Shown here: one piece after another, positions 37,856 through 45,060 of the stretch
How the letters are laid out: each line of letters begins with the position of its first letter
Position numbering within the stretch: the stretch's first letter is position 1
Origin: Chitinophagaceae bacterium
GTDB taxonomy: Bacteria > Bacteroidota > Bacteroidia > Chitinophagales > Chitinophagaceae
DNA length: 64,000 nt
Reading direction: 5' to 3'
Assembly: GCA_947446645.1 (NCBI GenBank)
Contig: CANFHA010000006.1
Location: 62,001-126,000, forward strand
The notes under the pieces: model-generated
Databases searched by the model: none
Told to the model about the DNA's origin: nothing
What the model saw: the letters and a program-made list of their open reading frames with translations, nothing else
Made by a program: the position numbers and the translations under genes

Positions 37856-38857
37856 ATGACTATGGCAAATAAAGTAACTATAACATCTTCTCATATCGAC
37901 AAACATGGGGACAGTATGGCGGGAACTCTCGCAAAAACAGTAATTGTAATTAATGGCGAACATAAGATGCGTATGCTCATTAATCATAAAAGAGAATTAC
38001 CTCCATTGGGTTTTTGGGATAACGGTGAGTTAGTACAAGAAGGTGAACATTTCTGTGTAAAAGCCGAGGAAAATTTCTTCGGTAATCGAGAATTACTTTT
38101 ATGGGATTCTAATCTTGTTAAAGAGACTAACGAAAAATCAGTTAAGTTGATAAACAGGAATGTCAAAAGTGAAACCTTGAATGTCAGTGTAGACAAAAAT
38201 AATTTTAGCTGTTACAATGATCTAGAGCAGTATTCTACTTCATTAAAAAAATTATTTAACAATGAGATATCATTAGACCTACATACAAGAAAGGCGTTCA
38301 TTCCACATCCAGAGCTGATAATAAAAATTGCGGCTACTTCGGTAATGTACACTCTCATTAAACCGATGGTTAAGAGAATTGGGGAGAAAATAGCAGATGA
38401 TTTTGCCGATGACATATATAAGTCGTCCAAGGAAAAGGTCAAAAAATTTCAAACTTATGTTTGGAAAACTATCCGACTTACAAAAGAAAAGACAATCCCT
38501 AAGAATAAAGACTTAATAACCATCTTTGAAATTCCTGGAGAGCCTTACGTTGAACTATACGCCAAAACGGATGATGCAGAACTAATTTCTAAATCCCTCT
38601 CGGAAAGAAAATTGCAATTTGTTCGGTCGGAAATTGAACGACTTTCCAACTATGTGGGCATAGCTGAAATACATTTCTTCTTAAATGAAAAAGGTAATTG
38701 GAAGTTCTCTTTTTTGATCACCTTGACTGGTGAAATAATTGGAACAAAAAAATCGTTCGATGAAAGAGACAAAGAATACAAAAAGGTCCTTCTTAGTCCA
38801 ACGGCTGGCTACAGCGTTTCTGGTGGTGGGCTTCAATATGAAAAAGTAAAAAAATGA
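37856..38857 (+). CDS. island protein of unknown function with a hydrophobic central helix
   Basis: 333 residues, starting MTMANKVTITSSHIDKHG (a second Met lies two codons in). The N-terminal 80 residues look beta-rich. A central stretch, ELIIKIAATSVMYTLIKPMV then RIGEKIADDFADDIYKSS, is hydrophobic followed by amphipathic, and may be membrane-active or buried in an oligomer. The C-terminal part (KDLITIFEIPGEPYVELYAK, AEIHFFLNEKGNWKFSFLIT) again looks alpha/beta. Its stop overlaps the next ATG by 4 nt, so it is coupled to the HEPN-like gene. I do not recognise a family. Confidence 0.55.
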   Translation: MTMANKVTITSSHIDKHGDSMAGTLAKTVIVINGEHKMRMLINHKRELPPLGFWDNGELVQEGEHFCVKAEENFFGNRELLLWDSNLVKETNEKSVKLINRNVKSETLNVSVDKNNFSCYNDLEQYSTSLKKLFNNEISLDLHTRKAFIPHPELIIKIAATSVMYTLIKPMVKRIGEKIADDFADDIYKSSKEKVKKFQTYVWKTIRLTKEKTIPKNKDLITIFEIPGEPYVELYAKTDDAELISKSLSERKLQFVRSEIERLSNYVGIAEIHFFLNEKGNWKFSFLITLTGEIIGTKKSFDERDKEYKKVLLSPTAGYSVSGGGLQYEKVKK

Positions 38858-39972
38858 ACCTCGAAAAATTACAAGAATACTTTACCGACAACGAAGTGAG
38901 GATAGGTGAGGATTTTATAGTTAATCCTCCTCTTTACTATACATCGCTCTATGATGCATACAAGCATTACTTTTTGACTTTTAGAGATGTCAAGGAAACT
39001 ATGTGGTTTAAAATGCAGAGTGACAAGTGGGAAAGGAAGAATTTTACGTTTCAATTTACAGGAAATAATGAAAACGTCATTTTTACACTTCTAAGTTTTC
39101 ACCGTTTCTTTGAGTTGTTTCTCAAAGATATTCTCGGACTCATAAATCCATATTTGAGGGGAAAATTTCCTCAAAAGGAAAGTGACATTATTGCCTATAT
39201 CGATGGTCAGCTTAATCCAGATGAAGTTCCCACAGTAGAAGCTGGCGACACAATAAAGAGATTGTTAGCAGTTTTCAAATATTACAAAGACAGACCAGAG
39301 TATACTCAAATAAAACAGTATGAATTTCTTTGTGAGAATTTCTTCGTTAATACCTTCAAAATATTAACCCAATGGAGAAACAGAATTCTCCACAATGGCA
39401 ACAAACTTATGAATTTGTTAGCCCTCGATTACTTGGTTTCACAGCGAGTGATACCCTTAGTAAATCAGGTAATAGAAATTCAAGGCGAGAACTTAAAATT
39501 CGACAAGCCTTACTTTTTCAAAACGCAAACTGGAATAGAGGTCATAAATGAAATCCTTAAAATCAAATTCAATATTGATGATTTTAAGGATAAAGCACAA
39601 TATCCCCAACTTAGAACCGCAATATTAAAACTCGGTCATTTTAAAGAAATCGGTCGAACGGCATTCAATGATGATTTTTTAAAAAGGCAAAACATATCGT
39701 ATTACGAAAGCAGATATAAAAATCCAATAAGCAGGAGTGAAAGATTTGCAGAAGCCGAGAAGCAAGCAGAATGCTATTTCAATACGCACATTTGTTTCTG
39801 TTGCGGAATAAAGTCACTAATAGTATACAAAGACACCTTTAACGACACTTTATTGTTGAAGAGAGAGATAGTTAACTATTGGGCTAAATGTTACCATTGC
39901 GATTACTTAATAGGGAGTGAAGTTGGAGATCCTTTTATTTTCGGGATTACGAAAGAAAAATTGTTCACTTGA
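38854..39972 (+). CDS. HEPN-like protein with C-terminal zinc ribbon
   Basis: 372 residues. A helical region (about 72-210) contains LSFHRFFELFLKDILGL and then ILTQWRNRILHNGNKLMNLL, where R175-N-R-I-L-H180 fits the R-x4-6-H active-site motif of HEPN ribonucleases. The C-terminal end carries CFCC (C314, C316, C317) and CYHC (C346, C349), a four-Cys zinc-ribbon pattern followed by DYLIGSEVGDP. HEPN proteins of this kind are common toxins and defence effectors that cleave RNA. It is the last gene of the cargo operon, overlapping the previous stop by 4 nt. The HEPN and zinc calls are by pattern only. Confidence 0.65.
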   Translation: MNLEKLQEYFTDNEVRIGEDFIVNPPLYYTSLYDAYKHYFLTFRDVKETMWFKMQSDKWERKNFTFQFTGNNENVIFTLLSFHRFFELFLKDILGLINPYLRGKFPQKESDIIAYIDGQLNPDEVPTVEAGDTIKRLLAVFKYYKDRPEYTQIKQYEFLCENFFVNTFKILTQWRNRILHNGNKLMNLLALDYLVSQRVIPLVNQVIEIQGENLKFDKPYFFKTQTGIEVINEILKIKFNIDDFKDKAQYPQLRTAILKLGHFKEIGRTAFNDDFLKRQNISYYESRYKNPISRSERFAEAEKQAECYFNTHICFCCGIKSLIVYKDTFNDTLLLKREIVNYWAKCYHCDYLIGSEVGDPFIFGITKEKLFT

Positions 39973-40041
39973 ATACATTCGTCTACTTCCGCTCAAAAAA
40001 CTGTGTTCTTGCTTATTTCCCTTTGAAAATTCCGATGCTTT

Positions 40042-40059
40042 TTACTTCCCCATACAAAT
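40042..40059. repeat. third att-like copy inside the island
   Basis: TTACTTCCCCATACAAAT is 16/18 identical to attL and lies between the cargo operon and the integrase gene. It may be a fossil attachment site from a composite or earlier insertion. The 285-nt stretch 39973-40257 around it holds no gene. A 10-bp GAGGCTGTGA (40165-40174) in this stretch also occurs beside attL (35421-35430). Confidence 0.45.
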
Positions 40060-40257
40060 ACTAAGGGCACCGGCTTGTTTTCTAAATTCAAGGGTAGAAA
40101 GCCTATTGATACAACAGGTTGGATATCAGTAAAAACTCACAGAAAAAGAGGTGACATAGTCAACGAGGCTGTGAAAGAGCAAGTAGTATGCTCGGTACAA
40201 AGGTACCCTTACTATTCTTAAAGAAATGCAAAAAAAGTAATTTTGTTGAAGGGCTGA

Positions 40258-41346
40258 CTATGCTGATTGCAGTTCAAATTTAGGAAGTCTTCCCACTGCA
40301 TCAACTTTGGTTTTGTTCAAAACCTTAGCATAAATCTGGGTTGTTTTTATCTCTCTATGCCCCAACATATTTGAGACAGTGTAGATGTCCGCACCACTAT
40401 TTAATAGAAGAACTGCATTAGTGTGCCTTGCACAATGAAAGGTGATGTGCTTTTTAATTCCAGCGTTTGAAACCCAGGTAAATAGGGCGGTATTGTGGTA
40501 GGCGCTATATTTCAAACCTACAAATACCCTCTCATCGTCTTCTTGAGGTGTCCCTAGAAGGTTATAGGCGGAATTGGATATTGGTAGCACCTCTGAATTT
40601 TTCGTTTTTTTCTGGGTGTAGATTATGTGCCATTGCCCATTAATATTTCGGACTTCTCTCCAAGTGAGTTTATGAATGTCCGACCATCTTAGTCCAGTTA
40701 AACAGCTAAACAAGAACGCTCTTTTTAGGACTTCATACCTACAGTCTGTAACCAATAATTTTTCTACTTCTTCAGCGGTCAAATATTCTCTATTCGTATC
40801 TACTTGCCGAGGCGGGCTAACTCTTTCGGCTGGATTAATACTGTTGTTAATTAGATTTGCTCTATAGGCTTTGTGAACAGCAGCTTTAATTTTGCTAAAA
40901 TATGAGAGGGCTGTATTTTGTTTGAGGTTCTTTAAAAGAAAACATTTATAATGCTCTAATAGTTCCTCGGTAATATCAAAGAAGCCAATATTGCTTTTAA
41001 ATTTATTAAGCTGTTTGTGAGCACTCAACCAGCCTTCATAGTTCACTCCTGTCCTCTTCTTTTCTGAAACCAAATCCCCAAAATACTCGTTGAACGTCTG
41101 TGTGCATTTAACAGGAGCTTTATAGCCAAATATATTGTGCTGCAAACCTCTTAATCTATCGGCTTGCACTTTTCTTGCAATTTCCATAGTGTCTTTGTTT
41201 TGCTGCTTAACGGTCGGGTTGTTCTTTTCATTTTCAACATAAAGACCTAATGTTTCTTGGGTTTGTTTGCCGTTACTGTAGATATCAAGGTAAAGGCTAA
41301 AACGTCCTTTTTCTTTTAACGCTCTCTTTCTGATTTTTACGTTCAT
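40258..41346 (-). CDS. tyrosine site-specific recombinase (integrase)
   Basis: 362 residues. An N-terminal arm-binding-like region (1-75) and a SAM-like core-binding domain (about 80-170) precede the catalytic domain, with R220 (TGLRWSD), K near 247, H304-x-x-R307 (HCARH), H330 (GHREIKTT) and the nucleophile Tyr339 (IYAKV). It is the Bacteroidota phage/transposon integrase type. It lies 180 nt downstream of mnmE on the same strand, as expected for an integrase that sits next to its attachment site. Its own upstream region holds four TTTATTGA-type octamers that may bind it and regulate it. Confidence 0.93.
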   Translation of the reverse strand: MNVKIRKRALKEKGRFSLYLDIYSNGKQTQETLGLYVENEKNNPTVKQQNKDTMEIARKVQADRLRGLQHNIFGYKAPVKCTQTFNEYFGDLVSEKKRTGVNYEGWLSAHKQLNKFKSNIGFFDITEELLEHYKCFLLKNLKQNTALSYFSKIKAAVHKAYRANLINNSINPAERVSPPRQVDTNREYLTAEEVEKLLVTDCRYEVLKRAFLFSCLTGLRWSDIHKLTWREVRNINGQWHIIYTQKKTKNSEVLPISNSAYNLLGTPQEDDERVFVGLKYSAYHNTALFTWVSNAGIKKHITFHCARHTNAVLLLNSGADIYTVSNMLGHREIKTTQIYAKVLNKTKVDAVGRLPKFELQSA

Positions 41347-41349
41347 AAT

Positions 41350-41401
41350 TTTATTGAGTTTTTATTGAGCCTAAAACTATGTTCAATAAATCGTCAATAA
41401 A
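41350..41401. promoter_or_regulatory. putative integrase arm/operator array near attR
   Basis: TTTATTGA at 41350-41357 and 41361-41368 (11-nt period) is followed by the inverse TCAATAAA at 41383-41390 and 41394-41401 (again 11-nt period). The array starts 4 nt before the integrase start codon. Pairs one helical turn apart in dyad arrangement suggest cooperative protein binding, by the integrase or a small excisionase/repressor. Confidence 0.55.
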
Positions 41402-41522
41402 ACTTTTGAAGTATATGGTATGTCAAAGAAAACAAAAGGAAGAGATGATTTGCTGAAACAATTGGTATTAAAGGGTTTCAGTCTTCCTTTTTTTAGTTTA
41501 TTGCTTCCTATGGTTCTACTTG

Positions 41523-41540
41523 TTACTTTCCAATACAAAA
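41523..41540. repeat. attR: mnmE 3' end copy of the 18-bp repeat
   Basis: TTACTTTCCAATACAAAA differs from attL at one base, a synonymous change in the Gly codon of FCIGK (GGA here, GGG in attL). The element thus supplies or keeps an intact MnmE C-terminus. Confidence 0.75.
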
Positions 41541-42914
41541 CTTAGAAAATATATAATCCAGCTTATCCTCTGTAGTCACTTCACCGGTTATCTCTCCCAG
41601 GTAGTAGAGGCACCTTCTTATATCCAGCGATATCAGATCTCCCGGTATATTGTTGTCCATTCCGTCTTTAATATCGTGCAGTGATTTCAGTACCTCCTGC
41701 AGTGCGCCGTAGTGGCGGGCGTTGGTCACTATGGTTCCCTCCTGCTTCACCTGTCCCTGCGCTACCAGGTTATACAGTGCCTGTTTCAGCCCGGTTATGT
41801 TGTCTTTGTTCTTAGCTGATATAAACAGTGTTTTATCACGAATGTCTTTGAAAGCTTCCCGCGCATGTGTTTCGCCTGCCTCGTCTGCCTTATTCCCTAC
41901 CAGCAGGTATTTCACACCGTTGGCGTCAAAAGTTTCCCGCTGTTCTTTCACACGCTCAGTTTCTGCTTCCGACTTCCGGCTTTCCACCAGGTCAAACAGA
42001 TAGACCACCACATCGGCCTTGTTCATAGCCTCCATGCTGCGTTCCATACCCTGCAGCTCTATCACATCCACACTATGCTCGCGTATACCGGCAGTATCTA
42101 TCAGCCTGAAGAGTATGCCGTTTATATTCAGCGCCTCCTCTATGGTATCGCGTGTAGTACCCGCTATATCGCTCACTATCGCCCGCTCCTCATTCAGCAG
42201 GGCATTAAGCAGTGTGCTCTTGCCTGCATTGGGCCTGCCTATTATGGCTACGCTCACACCATTCTTTATCACATTGCCCAGCCTGAAGGAGTCTGCCAGT
42301 TGCTGTGTGGCATGTGTAAGTCGGTTTATCAGTTCATAAAATTTGGTCCGGTCTGCAAACTCCACATCCTCCTGGCTGAAGTCCAGCTCCAGCTCTATCA
42401 GCGCGCTGAATTGTATCAGCTGCTCGCGCATTTCCTTCAGGTCTTCGCTAAAGCCGCCACGCAGGTTATGTATGGCCGCTTTATGTGCCGTAGCGCTGTG
42501 GCTGGCTATCAGGTCGGCCACCGCTTCCGCCTGTGTCAGGTCCATCTTACCCTTCATAAACGCACGTAGCGTAAATTCTCCCGGCCTTGCCATCCTGGCA
42601 CCATTGGCAAAGCACAGGTTCATCACCTGCTGCAGCACATAGTCAGATCCGTGGCAGCTCACCTCCACCACATCTTCTCCCGTATAGCTCTTAGGCCCAT
42701 TATACAGGCTCACTACTACTTCGTCCACTATGGTCTGTCCATCCACTATTTTACCAAAGTGCAGCGTATGCGTGGCTTGCTTCGTAAGGTCTTTCCCTTT
42801 AAAGGTGCTGTTCACAATGGCTATGGCGTCGTTGCCGCTCAGGCGTATCACGCCTATAGCCCCCTCACCCGGTGGTGTAGATATGGCTACGATCGTATCA
42901 TTCAGGTTAAACAT
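41523..42914 (-). CDS. mnmE: tRNA uridine-5-carboxymethylaminomethyl(34) GTPase MnmE
   Basis: 463 residues from the ATG at 42914 (MFNLNDTIVAISTPPGEGAI); the frame is open to 42986. The N-terminal folate-binding domain is followed by a GTPase domain with GRPNAGKST, DTAGI and GNKAD, and the C-terminal FCIGK with the conserved Cys. With MnmG it modifies U34 of certain tRNAs. The start is supported by a TAnnTTTG box at 42923-42930. The last 18 bp serve as the attachment site of the neighbouring island, without changing the protein. It is divergent from dtd. Confidence 0.95.
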   Translation of the reverse strand: MFNLNDTIVAISTPPGEGAIGVIRLSGNDAIAIVNSTFKGKDLTKQATHTLHFGKIVDGQTIVDEVVVSLYNGPKSYTGEDVVEVSCHGSDYVLQQVMNLCFANGARMARPGEFTLRAFMKGKMDLTQAEAVADLIASHSATAHKAAIHNLRGGFSEDLKEMREQLIQFSALIELELDFSQEDVEFADRTKFYELINRLTHATQQLADSFRLGNVIKNGVSVAIIGRPNAGKSTLLNALLNEERAIVSDIAGTTRDTIEEALNINGILFRLIDTAGIREHSVDVIELQGMERSMEAMNKADVVVYLFDLVESRKSEAETERVKEQRETFDANGVKYLLVGNKADEAGETHAREAFKDIRDKTLFISAKNKDNITGLKQALYNLVAQGQVKQEGTIVTNARHYGALQEVLKSLHDIKDGMDNNIPGDLISLDIRRCLYYLGEITGEVTTEDKLDYIFSKFCIGK

Positions 42915-42922
42915 ATTCGCAC

Positions 42923-42930
42923 CAAAAGTA
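42923..42930 (-). promoter_or_regulatory. Bacteroidota -7 box upstream of mnmE
   Basis: The minus strand reads TACTTTTG (TAnnTTTG), 8 nt before the ATG at 42914. A perfect 12-bp palindrome, TGCAAATTTGCA (42982-42993), lies further upstream between mnmE and dtd. Confidence 0.4.
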
Positions 42931-43017
42931 AATACAAAAACGCACGCACCGCCACGCCACTTGCACACCACACAGATAAGTTGCAAATTTGCATATCCCC
43001 AAAATTTTCAAATCGTA

Positions 43018-43470
43018 GTGAGAGCAGTAATACAAAGAGTTTCCTCGGCAAGTGTCACCATCAATGGAGAAGTGAAAGCAGCTATCGGCCTTGGGTTTAT
43101 GGTGCTGCTGGGAATTGAAGCAGCAGACACTAAGGACGATGCCGGCTGGCTAAGCGGCAAAATTGCCGCGCTCAGGATATTTGGCGACGAAAACGGCCTC
43201 ATGAATAAAGACATCAAAGAGGTAAATGGCGATATACTGTTAGTAAGCCAGTTTACACTTCATGCTGCCTACAAAAAAGGCAACCGGCCATCCTTCATAA
43301 AAGCCGCGCGCCCGGAGCAGGCCATACCACTCTACGAATACTTCATAGCCGCTCTTTCAGAAAAACTGGGCAAACAGGTGGCAACAGGCACATTTGGCGC
43401 AGATATGAAAGTTGCCCTGGTAAATGATGGACCGGTGACTATAATAATGGATACGAAAGACCCGGCTTAG
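43018..43470 (+). CDS. dtd: D-aminoacyl-tRNA deacylase
   Basis: 150 residues, the usual Dtd length. It hydrolyses D-aminoacyl-tRNAs and mischarged Gly-tRNA(Ala). Diagnostic motifs are RAVIQRVSSASVTING at the start, LVSQFTLHA and the Gly-cisPro region of the family; NDGPVTIIMDT lies at the end. The start is GTG at 43018 because the conserved N-terminus begins there; the longer frame upstream would run across the mnmE promoter and coding start. Its last 4 nt overlap the end of the convergent GH125 gene. Confidence 0.93.
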   Translation: MRAVIQRVSSASVTINGEVKAAIGLGFMVLLGIEAADTKDDAGWLSGKIAALRIFGDENGLMNKDIKEVNGDILLVSQFTLHAAYKKGNRPSFIKAARPEQAIPLYEYFIAALSEKLGKQVATGTFGADMKVALVNDGPVTIIMDTKDPA

Positions 43471-44894
43471 TTCAGCAACTCCGGCTTCTCCCTGTACACC
43501 TTCCACACAAACTCGCCAAACAATGTATTTGCCCAGGCAAACCATGGCCTTGTGTACTTTGTAGCGTCATCTTTATGAAATGCTTCGTGCATAAAGCCGG
43601 TTCCGGCATGCGAGCGCCGCAGCATGTCCAGGCAGTTCTTTATCTCTTTATCATCAGTGCTCGTAAGGCCGCGCATAATAATGCTTATAGGCCATATGTA
43701 GTCTGCACCCACATGCGGGCCGCCTATCCCCTCCCCTGCCTTCCCCTTGTAAAAGAACGGGTTCTCCTGCGACAGCACAAATTTTCTTGTGTTCAGTATC
43801 GTTTCATCCTTGCGCAGCTCTGGTATCAGGTAGCTAAGAGACAACAGAGACGGCACATTAGCATCGTCCATAAAGTTAAGACCACCATATCCATTCACTT
43901 CATAGGCAAGTATCTTCCCGAATTTCCCGTTTTTCTCTTTCGCATCATTGTTGAGCCCGGTAAGAATGTCAGAAAGCAATTTCTCTATACTATGCGTTTC
44001 AAACTGCTGCTGTATGGCACCCTGCAGCGTCACTATCTTATTCAGTGCATCAAAGGCAAAGTAGTTGCTTGCCACCAGGTATGGAAACAGTGTTGCATCA
44101 TCGCTGGGCCTGAAGGCCGAGCAGATAAGCCCGTTTGGCCGCACAGGGTAGCCGTAGCCGCCCATAGGCTGCGTATCAGTAGCGTTGTCTGTTTTCCTGT
44201 TAAAGTGGTAGGGGCCTTCATTATCCACCCTTTGCTGCTCTTTAAATGTCTTTATCACCAGTTCCATTGCACTCACCCAATGCGTATCAAATGGCGTTAC
44301 GTCTCCTGTCTCTTTCCAGTAGCCATGTGCCAGTCTTATAGGGTAGCAAAGGCTGTCTATCTCCCATTTGCGTTCATGCACGCCGCGCTGCATCTGCGTA
44401 TGGTCAGTGTGCCAGGGTCCCTTTTTATGTTCATTCTTGTAAAATGCATTGGCGTAAGGGTCCTTCAGTATGCATTTTGTTTGTCTTCTTATCACACCCT
44501 TTATCAGCTGTTTCAATTCCTCGTCTTCCTTACACAGCGGCAGGTAGGGCCACACCTGGGCCGATGAGTCGCGCAGCCACATGGCATCTATGTCGCCGGT
44601 TATCACATATGTGTCCGGCCCGTCGTCGTTCATCTCAAAGTCAACTGTTGTATCCAGCGTATTAGGAAAGCAGTTTTCAAACATCCAGGCCAGCTCTTTG
44701 TTCCCTATATTGGCTTTCACTTCTGCTATTACTCTTTCCACCGCTTTGCTCGTAAAGTTCCTGTCCTTAAGCGGCGTGCGCACGACAGGAAATCCGCTAG
44801 TTGCCGGTGTTTCTCCCCATGCCGTAGTGTACTTAGATAATAATATGGCGCCTGTTGCCAGCGATGTCTGCTTTACAAAATTCCTTCTGTCCAT
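43467..44894 (-). CDS. glycoside hydrolase family 125, exo-alpha-1,6-mannosidase
   Basis: 475 residues with a Tat-like N-terminal signal (MDRRNFVKQTSLATGAILLS). The GH125 (DUF1237) pattern is clear in GDIDAMWLRDSSAQVWPYLP, PHVGADYIWPISIIMRGLTS and GFMHEAFHKDD with FAWANTLFGEF near the end. The enzyme removes alpha-1,6-linked mannose. It is transcribed away from the GH92-GH2-GH20 operon across a 166-nt divergent region, so the four probably form one N-glycan-degrading set. No separate regulator or SusC/D pair is in view. Confidence 0.9.
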   Translation of the reverse strand: MDRRNFVKQTSLATGAILLSKYTTAWGETPATSGFPVVRTPLKDRNFTSKAVERVIAEVKANIGNKELAWMFENCFPNTLDTTVDFEMNDDGPDTYVITGDIDAMWLRDSSAQVWPYLPLCKEDEELKQLIKGVIRRQTKCILKDPYANAFYKNEHKKGPWHTDHTQMQRGVHERKWEIDSLCYPIRLAHGYWKETGDVTPFDTHWVSAMELVIKTFKEQQRVDNEGPYHFNRKTDNATDTQPMGGYGYPVRPNGLICSAFRPSDDATLFPYLVASNYFAFDALNKIVTLQGAIQQQFETHSIEKLLSDILTGLNNDAKEKNGKFGKILAYEVNGYGGLNFMDDANVPSLLSLSYLIPELRKDETILNTRKFVLSQENPFFYKGKAGEGIGGPHVGADYIWPISIIMRGLTSTDDKEIKNCLDMLRRSHAGTGFMHEAFHKDDATKYTRPWFAWANTLFGEFVWKVYREKPELLN

Positions 44895-45060
44895 GATTCA
44901 ATTTTTGCAGGCTGCACGCTCGCAGCCAGTATCAACACAAAATAGCCCTTTATTTATAAATAATACATTCGCACAATATTGATCTATGCCCACAAAAAGC
45001 TACCGGGCGGCAACTAAAAGAAAAAACTTACTTTTATTGCCTCTTAATAGTACCAAGAAA

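Larger units (their letters stand above)
35453..41540. mobile_element. genomic island integrated in the 3' end of mnmE
   Basis: A 6.1-kb, visibly A+T-richer segment is bounded by an 18-bp direct repeat (35453-35470 and 41523-41540, 17/18 identical). The right copy is the last six codons of mnmE. It contains a tyrosine integrase beside the right end, repeated TTTATTGA motifs near both ends, and six cargo genes. None of the cargo is recognised housekeeping: two PD-(D/E)xK-like proteins, a membrane coiled-coil protein, two unknowns and a HEPN/zinc-ribbon protein. SGI1 of Salmonella is known to use an 18-bp site at the same end of trmE, so the target is established; this element and cargo are not ones I recognise. 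Confidence 0.8.
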
